A DNA stretch of 40,022 nucleotides from an uncultured Christensenella sp. (GTDB lineage Bacteria > Bacillota > Clostridia > Christensenellales > Borkfalkiaceae), in NCBI GenBank assembly GCA_910586365.1, contig CAJUGP010000020.1:1-40022 (forward strand), in the 5' to 3' direction. Position 1 is the first letter of the stretch. Each line of letters starts with the position of its first letter. Position numbers and translations under genes: made by a program. Positions 1 to 6,397 of the stretch are shown here, piece after piece. The notes under the pieces were generated by a model, which ran no database searches, had not been told where the DNA came from, and saw nothing but the letters and a program-made list of their open reading frames with translations.

Positions 1-21
1 AGACGTGTGCTCTTCCGATCT
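1..21 (+). other. Illumina adapter remnant (5' contig end)
   Basis: The first 21 bases end in GCTCTTCCGATCT and match the 3' part of the Illumina TruSeq read-2/index adapter. Genomic sequence starts at 22. The adapter happens to be in frame with the truncated rex gene and would add a false Met-Leu-Phe-Arg-Ser start to it. Confidence 0.97.
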
Positions 22-273
22 GGCAAACCCGTTTATCCCGTGGGGCGGCTCAAAGAGATCGCCGCGCGCCACGGCGTCAAAGTGGGCGTTTTGGCGGTGC
101 CGCGGCAGGCGGCGCAGGCAGCTTGCGACGAAATGGTCGCTTCGGGCATCAACGCCATTTTAAGTTTTACGCCCGTTTATCTGAACGTACCCGACTACGT
201 TACGGTAAAATATGAGGATTTAGCGGTTTCACTCGCGGCACTTTGCGGCGGGAAAACCGACGAAATTAAATAA
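22..273 (+). CDS. rex: Redox-sensing transcriptional repressor Rex, C-terminal part (5' truncated)
   Basis: Eighty-three residues remain of what is normally a protein of about 210. They match the end of the Rex Rossmann domain: a segment reading VGVLAVPRQAAQ, then an ILSFTPVYLNVP stretch typical of Rex, and the short C-terminal helix used for domain swapping in the Rex dimer. Rex represses fermentation and respiration genes and leaves DNA when NADH rises relative to NAD+. The DNA-binding winged helix is missing because the contig begins here, at adapter sequence. The gene stops 21 bp before adhE, a classic Rex target, so the two are probably co-transcribed. No Rex operator is visible in the short spacer; any operator would lie upstream of the lost 5' end. 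Confidence 0.9.
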   Translation, partial: GKPVYPVGRLKEIAARHGVKVGVLAVPRQAAQAACDEMVASGINAILSFTPVYLNVPDYVTVKYEDLAVSLAALCGGKTDEIK

Positions 274-284
274 AATCAAGTTTC

Positions 285-290
285 AGGAGG
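285..290 (+). promoter_or_regulatory. Ribosome binding site of adhE
   Basis: A perfect AGGAGG lies four bases before the adhE ATG at 295, which fixes that start and predicts strong translation. Confidence 0.85.
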
Positions 291-294
291 CAAA

Positions 295-2907
295 ATGAAA
301 GACTTTATTGTGAACGACGAGCAGACGCTCGAGAAGCTGCTTGCACGCGTTCGGGCAGCGCAGGAGAAGTTTTCGACTTATACGCAGGAGCAGGTCGACG
401 AGATTTTTTACCGCGCGGCGCTTGCGGCGAACAAAATGCGCATTCCGCTCGCAAAACTTGCGGTGGAAGAAACGGGCATGGGCATCGTCGAAGACAAAGT
501 AATCAAAAATCATTACGCGTCGGAATATATTTACAACGCTTATAAGGACGCAAAGACGTGCGGCGTGATCGAACGCGACGAGGGCTTCGGCTATACGCGC
601 ATCGCCGAGCCGATCGGCGTGCTTGCCGCCGTCATTCCTACGACCAACCCGACTTCGACGGCGATTTTCAAATGCTTGATCTGTTTGAAAACGAGAAACG
701 GACTCATTATCTCGCCGCACCCGCGCGCGAAACAGTCCACGATCGCCGCGGCGAAAATCGTGCTCGAAGCTGCCGTTGCGGCAGGCGCGCCCGAGGATAT
801 CATCGGCTGGATCGACGAGCCTTCCGTTCCGCTTTCGGGCATGATCATGCGCGAATCGGATATGATCCTTGCGACGGGCGGTCCCGGCATGGTGCGCGCG
901 GCGTACTCTTCGGGCAAACCCGCGCTCGGCGTCGGTGCAGGCAACACGCCCGCGATCATCGATTCGAGCGCCGATATCAAGCTTGCGGCGTCGTCCATTC
1001 TTCATTCCAAAACCTTCGATAACGGCATGATCTGCGCTTCCGAACAGTCGACGATCGTCTTAAAAGACGTTTACGACGAGTTCAAAAAGGAAATGGCGCT
1101 GCGCGGCGGTTATTTCCTGACCCCCGAAGAAACGCAGAAGGTGCGCAAAACGATCATCATCAACGGCGCGCTCAACGCCAAAATCGTCGGACAGAGCGCC
1201 TGCAAGATCGCAGAGCTTTCGGGTTTCACCGCGCCCGCGGGCAGCAAGGTGCTTATCGGCGAAGTGGAATCGGTCGACGTCAGCGAAGAGTTCGCGCACG
1301 AAAAGCTTTCGCCCGTTTTGGCAATGTATAAAGCGGAGGACTTCAACGACGCCGTTGCCAAAGCCGATCGGCTCGTAAAAGACGGCGGATTGGGTCACAC
1401 CTCGTCGCTGTATATTAACGTAGAAACGGGGCAGGAGAAAATCGAATATTTCCGTTCGATCATGAAGACCTGCCGTATCGTCATCAACACGCCTTCTTCG
1501 CAGGGCGGTATCGGCGATCTTTACAACTTCAAATTCCCGCCTTCGCTCACGCTCGGCTGCGGCTCGTGGGGCGGAAACTCGGTTTCCGAAAACGTGGGGA
1601 TCAAGCATCTTATCAATATCAAAACTATCGCGGAGAGGAAGGAAAATATGTTGTGGTTCAGAGCGCCCGAAAAAGTATACTTCAAACGCGGCTGCCTCGG
1701 CGTTGCGTTAAAAGAACTCGGCAGTCAGTGCTATCATAAGAAAAAGGCGTTCATCGTCACCGACGGATTCCTGTATCAGAGCGGATTCACGAAAAAGATC
1801 ACCGATATTCTCGATGCGGAAGGGATCACGCACGCGACGTTCTTCAACGTAACGCCCGATCCCACGCTCGCCTGCGCGAACGAAGGCTATCGGCAGATGC
1901 GCGATTTCGCGCCCGACGTGATCATCGCCGTCGGCGGCGGTTCGCCCATGGACGCGGCGAAGATCATGTGGGTGATGTACGAGCATCCCGAAGTGGATTT
2001 CCAAGATATGGCGATGCGCTTCATGGATATCCGCAAGCGCGTTTACTCCTTCCCGCATATGGGCGATAAGGCGCTGTTCGTCGCCGTTCCCACCACGGCG
2101 GGCACGGGTTCGGAAGTGACGCCCTTCGCCGTCATCACCGACGAAAAGACGGGCACGAAGTACCCGCTTGCCGATTACGAGCTGCTTCCCGACGTTGCGA
2201 TCGTCGATTCCGATCTCATGATGAACATTCCCAAGGGCTTGACTTCCTGCTCGGGTATCGACGCGATGAGCCACGCGTTGGAAGCGATCGCTTCGGTTAT
2301 GGCGACCGATTTCACCAACGGCATGGCGAAAGAAGCGATCAAGCTTATTTTCGAGTATCTTCCCCGCGCTTACGAAAAGGGCGCGCACGACGCGGAAGCG
2401 CGCGAACGCATGGCGAACGCATCTTGTATCGCGGGTATGGCATTTGCAAACGCGTTCCTCGGCGTCTGCCATTCCATGGCGCACAAGCTCGGTTCGTATT
2501 GGCATATCCCGCACGGCATGGCGAACTCTTTGATGCTCGAAGAGGTCATCCGTTTCAACAGCAGCGAACAGCCTACGAAAATGGGCACGTTCCCGCAGTA
2601 CGCTTATCCGCAGTGCAAGGCGCGTTATGCGGACGTGGCGCGGTTCGTCGGCTGCAAGGGCAAGAACGACGACGAGCTGGTCGAATCGCTTATTAAAAAA
2701 TTGAAAGAATTGCAGAACGCGGTCGGTCAGCCCGCAACGATCAAAGAAGCGCTCGGCGACAAGGTGACGGAAGAACAGTTCCTTGCGCGGCTCGACGCGA
2801 TGACGGAGGACGCGTTCGACGATCAGTGCACGGGCGCCAATCCCAGATATCCGCTGATGAGCGAAATTAAGGAGATGTACCTTAACGCCTATTACGGCAG
2901 AAAGTAA
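295..2907 (+). CDS. adhE: Bifunctional acetaldehyde-CoA / alcohol dehydrogenase AdhE
   Basis: This 870-residue cytoplasmic enzyme reduces acetyl-CoA to acetaldehyde and then ethanol, using two NADH. The length is normal for full two-domain AdhE. Residues 1 to about 440 form the aldehyde dehydrogenase domain, with an ATGGPGMVRAA loop and the catalytic cysteine at C247 in a GMICASEQ context. After a short linker, the iron-dependent alcohol dehydrogenase domain carries the GGGSPMDAAK nucleotide loop and the GTGSEVTPFAVI stretch. Its metal ligands fit D656, H660, H726 and H740, spaced as in E. coli AdhE. The gene follows rex by 21 bp and precedes an [FeFe] hydrogenase, so the three genes form a unit for disposing of NADH and ferredoxin electrons. 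Regulation by Rex is inferred from position. No active-site residue appears to be lost. Confidence 0.98.
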   Translation: MKDFIVNDEQTLEKLLARVRAAQEKFSTYTQEQVDEIFYRAALAANKMRIPLAKLAVEETGMGIVEDKVIKNHYASEYIYNAYKDAKTCGVIERDEGFGYTRIAEPIGVLAAVIPTTNPTSTAIFKCLICLKTRNGLIISPHPRAKQSTIAAAKIVLEAAVAAGAPEDIIGWIDEPSVPLSGMIMRESDMILATGGPGMVRAAYSSGKPALGVGAGNTPAIIDSSADIKLAASSILHSKTFDNGMICASEQSTIVLKDVYDEFKKEMALRGGYFLTPEETQKVRKTIIINGALNAKIVGQSACKIAELSGFTAPAGSKVLIGEVESVDVSEEFAHEKLSPVLAMYKAEDFNDAVAKADRLVKDGGLGHTSSLYINVETGQEKIEYFRSIMKTCRIVINTPSSQGGIGDLYNFKFPPSLTLGCGSWGGNSVSENVGIKHLINIKTIAERKENMLWFRAPEKVYFKRGCLGVALKELGSQCYHKKKAFIVTDGFLYQSGFTKKITDILDAEGITHATFFNVTPDPTLACANEGYRQMRDFAPDVIIAVGGGSPMDAAKIMWVMYEHPEVDFQDMAMRFMDIRKRVYSFPHMGDKALFVAVPTTAGTGSEVTPFAVITDEKTGTKYPLADYELLPDVAIVDSDLMMNIPKGLTSCSGIDAMSHALEAIASVMATDFTNGMAKEAIKLIFEYLPRAYEKGAHDAEARERMANASCIAGMAFANAFLGVCHSMAHKLGSYWHIPHGMANSLMLEEVIRFNSSEQPTKMGTFPQYAYPQCKARYADVARFVGCKGKNDDELVESLIKKLKELQNAVGQPATIKEALGDKVTEEQFLARLDAMTEDAFDDQCTGANPRYPLMSEIKEMYLNAYYGRK

Positions 2908-2917
2908 ACGAAACGGC

Positions 2918-2940
2918 ATCCCCTCCGAACAGGAGGGGAT
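2918..2940 (+). terminator. Perfect 9-bp hairpin between adhE and hydrogenase (attenuator or weak terminator)
   Basis: ATCCCCTCC and GGAGGGGAT pair perfectly around a five-base GAACA loop. No clean T-run follows (CGCTTTCAC), so full termination is doubtful. It may process or partly attenuate the transcript between the two genes, or stabilise the adhE 3' end. The right arm also contains GGAGGGG, which resembles a ribosome binding site but lies too far from the next ATG. Confidence 0.45.
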
Positions 2941-2958
2941 CGCTTTCACGGGAGTGCT

Positions 2959-4467
2959 ATGAGAGGTTTAGAAACTTCGGTAACAAAACTGAGAAAACAG
3001 GTGTTCGTAGAAGTCGCCAAAGTCGCTTTTGAATCGGAACGGATCAATAACGACATCGAGGCGATCCCCTATAACATTATACCGAGCGAAACGCCGCAGT
3101 ATCGGGAAAGCGTTTACCGCGAGCGGGCGATTGCATCCGAGCGTGTGCGGCTTGCGATGGGTATGTCGCTCAATCCGCAGGATCGTCCCGCGCATATTAC
3201 GAACGGACTTTCGTACAGCAACATATCCGATAAATATTACGAACCGCCGCTTATGCAGGTGATTCCTTCCGCGTGCGATAAGTGCGAGGAGAACGCTTAC
3301 AGGGTGAGCGATCAATGCCGCGGCTGCGTTTCGCGTTATTGCGTGAATATCTGTCCGCGCAACGCGATCTCGATCGACGAAAAAACGGGAAGATCGGTGA
3401 TCGATCAATCAAAATGCATCAAATGCGGCAAATGCAAAGAGGCTTGCCCTTACGACGCGATCGTGCATACCGCGCGTCCGTGCGCCCGCGCTTGCGGCGT
3501 GAAGGCGATTTCGTCCGATTCGCTGGGGCGCGCGCAGATCGATCCGCTAAAATGCGTGGGCTGCGGACAGTGTATGGTAAGCTGTCCGTTCGGTGCGATT
3601 GCCGATAAATCACAGATTTACCAGCTCATCCGCGCGATCCGCAGCGGCGATCACGTAGTCGCCGAGGTTGCGCCTTCGATCATCGGGCAGTTCGGAGAGG
3701 GGGTTTCGCTGTGGACGGTGAAAGCCGCGCTCAAAGAGATCGGCTTCAAGGAAGTGTTTGAAGTGGCGCACGGCGCGGATGTGGGCGCGGCGACCGAGGC
3801 GCATCATTACGCGACGGAAGTCGCGGAAGGCAAAGTTCCGTTTTTGCTGACGTCGTGCTGCCCCGCTTGGTCGATGCTTGCCAAAACCCAGTTCCCCGAA
3901 TTGATCGACCGCGTTTCGAGCGCGCTGACGCCCATGGTGGCGACCGCCCGTTCGATCAAACAGAAAATGCCTTCCTCGCGCGTGGTGTTTATCGGACCGT
4001 GCGCGGCAAAAAAACTCGAAGCAATGCGCAAGACGGTGCGAAGCGACGTCGATTTCGTTATCACCTTTGAAGAGCTTGCCGCGATTTTCGAGGCGAAGGG
4101 GATCGATTTTGAAACCTTTGATAAATCCGAGCCCATTCACGACGCGAGCGGCGCGGGAAGAGGTTACGCAGTCGCAGGCGGCGTTTCCAAAGCGGTCGGC
4201 GCGTGCGTCAAGGAATATTATCCGGGCGTGGAAGTGAAAATCGAGCATGCGGAAGGGCTTGCGGAATGCAAGAAAATGCTTTTGCTTGCCAAAGCCGGTA
4301 AAATGAACGGCTGTTTGATCGAAGGAATGGGGTGCCCCGGCGGCTGCGTTGCGGGCGCGGGCGTCAACATTCCCGTGGCGAAAGCCGCGGCGGAAGTCAA
4401 AAAATTCGTGGACGGATCGACGAACGCGTTGCCCGATAAAGACTTGTATGACATTCATTTGCCTTAA
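2959..4467 (+). CDS. Monomeric [FeFe] hydrogenase, group-B-like, with N-terminal ferredoxin-type clusters
   Basis: This 502-residue protein should interconvert protons and H2, exchanging electrons with ferredoxin. The N-terminal half is rich in [4Fe-4S] ligands: C120/C123/C128/C132, C153/C156/C159/C163 and C199/C202/C205/C209, plus C106/C109 and C175/C179. The C-terminal half is the H-cluster domain. Motif L1 is TSCCPAW (C300 as the proton-relay cysteine, C301 as ligand), L2 is IGPCAAKK (C348) and L3 is EGMGCPGGC (C459, C463). The IGPC and EGMGCPGGC variants are those I associate with group B rather than group A enzymes. There is no NADH- or flavin-binding subunit gene beside it, so ferredoxin is the likely partner. 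A GGGAG motif at 2950-2954 supports the ATG at 2959. It probably belongs to the rex-adhE transcription unit, separated by 51 bp containing a hairpin. Confidence 0.93.
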   Translation: MRGLETSVTKLRKQVFVEVAKVAFESERINNDIEAIPYNIIPSETPQYRESVYRERAIASERVRLAMGMSLNPQDRPAHITNGLSYSNISDKYYEPPLMQVIPSACDKCEENAYRVSDQCRGCVSRYCVNICPRNAISIDEKTGRSVIDQSKCIKCGKCKEACPYDAIVHTARPCARACGVKAISSDSLGRAQIDPLKCVGCGQCMVSCPFGAIADKSQIYQLIRAIRSGDHVVAEVAPSIIGQFGEGVSLWTVKAALKEIGFKEVFEVAHGADVGAATEAHHYATEVAEGKVPFLLTSCCPAWSMLAKTQFPELIDRVSSALTPMVATARSIKQKMPSSRVVFIGPCAAKKLEAMRKTVRSDVDFVITFEELAAIFEAKGIDFETFDKSEPIHDASGAGRGYAVAGGVSKAVGACVKEYYPGVEVKIEHAEGLAECKKMLLLAKAGKMNGCLIEGMGCPGGCVAGAGVNIPVAKAAAEVKKFVDGSTNALPDKDLYDIHLP

Positions 4468-4475
4468 AAACTAAT

Positions 4476-4506
4476 AAAAAATCCCCTGTTCAACAGGGGA
4501 TTTTTT
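4476..4506. terminator. Bidirectional intrinsic terminator between hydrogenase and rplI
   Basis: An A-run, the arm TCCCCTG, a five-base loop, the arm CAGGGGA and a T-run form a stem of about 13 bp with U-tracts on both strands. It lies just after the hydrogenase stop (4467) and 50 bp beyond the end of the convergent rplI gene (4556), so it serves both. Confidence 0.92.
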
Positions 4507-4555
4507 CATTTTTAATTGATTGCATAGTATTATGTCTGGCATAATTGCCCTAATT

Positions 4556-4999
4556 TCAAAGGGAAACGACCTTTAATTTGATTTTTGTCGATACTTTTTC
4601 CATAAAGCGGATTTCCACGTCGTAATAACCGAGCTGTTTGATCTGTTCTTTGAGATTGATTTTTTTCTTGTCGATCTCGTAACCTGCGTCCGCAAGCGCC
4701 GCGCTTATTTGTGCCGTCGTCACCGAACCGAAGGTTTTGCCGTTTTCGCCCGCGCGGATGGGGACGGAGATTTCCGTGCCGTTTAATTTTGCGGCAAGCT
4801 CTTTCATTTCCCGTTCATATTCCGCCTTGTGAAACGCCTGCGCCGTGCGCTGCTGCGTAACGGCATTCACACCGCTCGCCGTCGCTTGCTCCGCCAACCC
4901 TTTTTTAATGAGGAAGTTTTTGGCGTAACCGTCGCTCACTTCCAAAATGTCGCCTTTTTTGCCGCTGCCTTTTACGTCGGCTTTCAAAATAACTTTCAT
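4556..4999 (-). CDS. rplI: 50S ribosomal protein bL9
   Basis: This 147-residue protein has the full length of bL9 and binds 23S rRNA at the base of the L1 stalk. The N-terminal signature is clear: MKVILKADVKGSGKKGD, then a VSDGYAKNFLIKKGLA segment, followed by the long connecting helix and a C-terminal domain from about residue 80. The minus-strand ATG at 4997-4999 has an AAAGGAG ribosome binding site (5010-5016) and a consensus promoter at 5023-5051. In many Firmicutes rplI sits with rpsF-ssb-rpsR or with the gdpP-like gene and dnaB; here it is a single-gene unit facing the hydrogenase. Confidence 0.97.
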   Translation of the reverse strand: MKVILKADVKGSGKKGDILEVSDGYAKNFLIKKGLAEQATASGVNAVTQQRTAQAFHKAEYEREMKELAAKLNGTEISVPIRAGENGKTFGSVTTAQISAALADAGYEIDKKKINLKEQIKQLGYYDVEIRFMEKVSTKIKLKVVSL

Positions 5000-5022
5000 T
5001 TGCTATACGCTCCTTTTTTACT

Positions 5023-5051
5023 ATTCTACTAAACAATCGTGCGTTTGTCAA
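5023..5051 (-). promoter_or_regulatory. Sigma-A promoter of rplI
   Basis: On the minus strand, TTGACA (plus coordinates 5046-5051), a 17-bp spacer and TAGAAT (5023-5028) precede the rplI ribosome binding site. Perfect -35, one mismatch in the -10, ideal spacing. Confidence 0.85.
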
Positions 5052-5110
5052 TCCGTAGGGAATAATTTTTGCAAAAAGGTGCAAAATATCAACAGAGATC
5101 GAAATCAGGA

Positions 5111-5117
5111 AAGGAGG
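5111..5117 (+). promoter_or_regulatory. Ribosome binding site of the DUF1540 gene
   Basis: AAGGAGG lies seven bases before the ATG at 5125. It marks this very short reading frame as a real translated gene. Confidence 0.8.
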
Positions 5118-5124
5118 GGCGATC

Positions 5125-5280
5125 ATGGAGCGTAAAATCAACTGCGGCGTATCTTGCGGCGTGAGCGAATGCCGTTACAATACCGACGGCATGCACTGCG
5201 AACTCGATAAGATCCACGTCGGCAACACTTGCGACTGCGAACACTGCACCTGCTGCGATAGCTTTCAGGCAAGAAAGTAA
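5125..5280 (+). CDS. Small Cys-rich DUF1540 protein
   Basis: This 51-residue protein has nine cysteines (C7, C11, C16, C25, C36, C38, C41, C43, C44). It shows the DUF1540 pattern: a Cys-x-Val-Ser-Glu-Cys-x-Tyr-Asn stretch, a central Cys followed by an Ile-x-Val-Gly segment, and a Cys-x-Ser-Phe-like end. DUF1540 proteins are common in Firmicutes. The cysteine spacing suggests a bound metal, most likely zinc, but the function is unknown to me. A strong AAGGAGG supports the start, and a terminator begins immediately after the stop, so the gene is a single-gene unit divergent from rplI. I did not find a convincing promoter for it in the 70-bp intergenic space. Confidence 0.85.
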   Translation: MERKINCGVSCGVSECRYNTDGMHCELDKIHVGNTCDCEHCTCCDSFQARK

Positions 5281-5313
5281 CAAAAAAAAGAGAGGCAAAC
5301 CTCTCTTTTTTTG
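5281..5313 (+). terminator. Intrinsic terminator of the DUF1540 gene
   Basis: The arms AAGAGAGG and CCTCTCTT surround a CAAA loop and are flanked by an A-run and a seven-base T-run. It starts directly after the TAA at 5278-5280. The mirrored A and T tracts would allow function on both strands. Confidence 0.92.
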
Positions 5314-5340
5314 TATAGAACGGAGGATAGCGCGGCATAC

Positions 5341-5370
5341 TGAAAGCGGTTCGGCTGCGCAGCCGTTTCA
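5341..5370. repeat. GC-rich palindrome, possible dispersed intergenic hairpin
   Basis: CGGCTGCGCAGCCG at 5352-5365 is a perfect 14-bp palindrome, framed by TGAAA (5341-5345) and TTTCA (5366-5370). No T-run follows. It resembles the GC-rich extragenic palindromes scattered in many genomes, but only this one copy is in the window. Confidence 0.45.
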
Positions 5371-5381
5371 CATATATCGAG

Positions 5382-5406
5382 AGGACGCTTCGGCGTCCTT
5401 TCTTTT
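5382..5406 (+). terminator. Hairpin with UUCG loop and T-rich tail
   Basis: AGGACGC and GCGTCCT pair around a very stable TTCG tetraloop, followed by a TTCTTTTAA tract. It acts as a second, back-up terminator before the gene at 5446. Confidence 0.65.
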
Positions 5407-5410
5407 AACG

Positions 5411-5450
5411 CGCATGTTACGGTATTTTTCGGCATAGAGTAACGTATGCG
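5411..5450 (+). promoter_or_regulatory. Inverted repeat covering the start codon of the 5446 gene
   Basis: CGCATGTTAC (5411-5420) can pair with GTAAC (5439-5443) and ATGCG (5446-5450), with a two-base bulge and an 18-base loop. The right arm includes the ATG start codon. If it folds in the mRNA it would hide the start. The gene also lacks a good ribosome binding site, so translation may be weak or controlled. Chance occurrence is possible. Confidence 0.35.
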
Positions 5451-6372
5451 GAAAATTTTCTATAAGCTCTCGCGTATCTTGTTCGGCGTGCTGCCGTTTC
5501 TTTTGCTTGCGGCGGCGTTCCTGACCGTTTTATTTTTCCCCGACGGCGATGCGGACGGAAATCAATCTTCCGCGCCGCGCGTCGTACGCGTTTGGCATAT
5601 CGACACGTTTGAAGGGGGCAAGGGTTCGCGCGCTTCGTTTTTGCGCGACGCGGCGCGTATCCTCGAAAAAAAGGACAAAAACGTGTATTATCTCATCTCG
5701 CCCTACACGGCGGAAGGGGCGCGCGCGGCGGCGCAGGAAGGCGATTTGCCCGATATGCTCTCGTTCGGGGTGGGCTTGGGGGATTTTATGGAGCAATCCC
5801 TGCCGCTTGCCCGTATGTTTGCGGGCGGCGAAACGGGCGGTGACTGTCTTGCTTATCCTTGGTGCGCGGGGCGGTATTCTCTCTTTTCGCTCGATGAAAA
5901 TTTCGACGAAGCGGGCACGGTGGCGATCTCCGCGGGCGGAAGCAATCTTGCGGAAGTGGCGGCTTATCTCAATAACGTCGAGGGCGAACGGATCGAGAGC
6001 GGCGCGGCGTACGTCGGCTTTCTCAATAAAAAATACCGTTATCTTTTGGGTACGCAGCGCGACGAATGCCGCTTTGCAACGCGCGGCGTAACCGTTTACC
6101 GCAAAGAATTGAACGAATATTGCGATTTATATCAATATATCGCTTGTTTGAATGCGAAAAAGGCTTCCGACTGCAAAAAATTCATCGACGTTTTACTCGG
6201 CAAAGAGGTGCAGGGGAAGCTTTCGCAGATCGGTATGTTCTCGCTTTCGCAAACGGAAGCGCGCAAAACGGTGAGCGTTTTTGCCTCGGACGACGCGCTC
6301 GTTTCGCTGAACGAGGCGGTCCGCGCTAAATCCGACTTGAAAAATATCGATAAATTCTTGAAAAATATTTGA
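5446..6372 (+). CDS. Membrane-anchored solute-binding-like protein (extracellular)
   Basis: A 308-residue protein with an N-terminal hydrophobic segment (about residues 10-30, rich in Leu, Ala and Phe) and no lipobox cysteine, so it is either anchored by that helix or secreted. The mature part starts with a VRVWHIDTFEGGKGSR stretch, continues through a FLRDAARILEKK helix and reaches PDMLSFG. These resemble the first lobe of family 1 extracellular solute-binding proteins of ABC sugar importers. The C-terminal half (residues about 200-290) has the KKFIDVLLGKEVQ and QIGMFSL elements typical of the second lobe. It is shorter than the usual 400-450 residues, and no permease or ATPase gene is adjacent. 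Its real role, whether ligand sensing, sporulation-type signalling or envelope function, is unknown. The stop overlaps the murB promoter region. Confidence 0.65.
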   Translation: MRKIFYKLSRILFGVLPFLLLAAAFLTVLFFPDGDADGNQSSAPRVVRVWHIDTFEGGKGSRASFLRDAARILEKKDKNVYYLISPYTAEGARAAAQEGDLPDMLSFGVGLGDFMEQSLPLARMFAGGETGGDCLAYPWCAGRYSLFSLDENFDEAGTVAISAGGSNLAEVAAYLNNVEGERIESGAAYVGFLNKKYRYLLGTQRDECRFATRGVTVYRKELNEYCDLYQYIACLNAKKASDCKKFIDVLLGKEVQGKLSQIGMFSLSQTEARKTVSVFASDDALVSLNEAVRAKSDLKNIDKFLKNI

Positions 6373-6397
6373 ATTATGCGAAAAAGTGTGATAGAAT
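6369..6397 (+). promoter_or_regulatory. Promoter-like sequence overlapping the murB start
   Basis: TTGAAT (6369-6374), a 17-bp spacer and TAGAAT (6392-6397), preceded by a TG extension, form a good sigma-A promoter. It overlaps the stop of the upstream gene and runs into the first in-frame ATG of murB at 6396, so a transcript from it would begin downstream of that ATG. Confidence 0.55.

Noticed and set aside
1708..2949. A 413-codon minus-strand frame opposite adhE
   Set aside because: The plus strand is unmistakably adhE, and the antisense product is a low-complexity Arg/His/Val-rich shadow.
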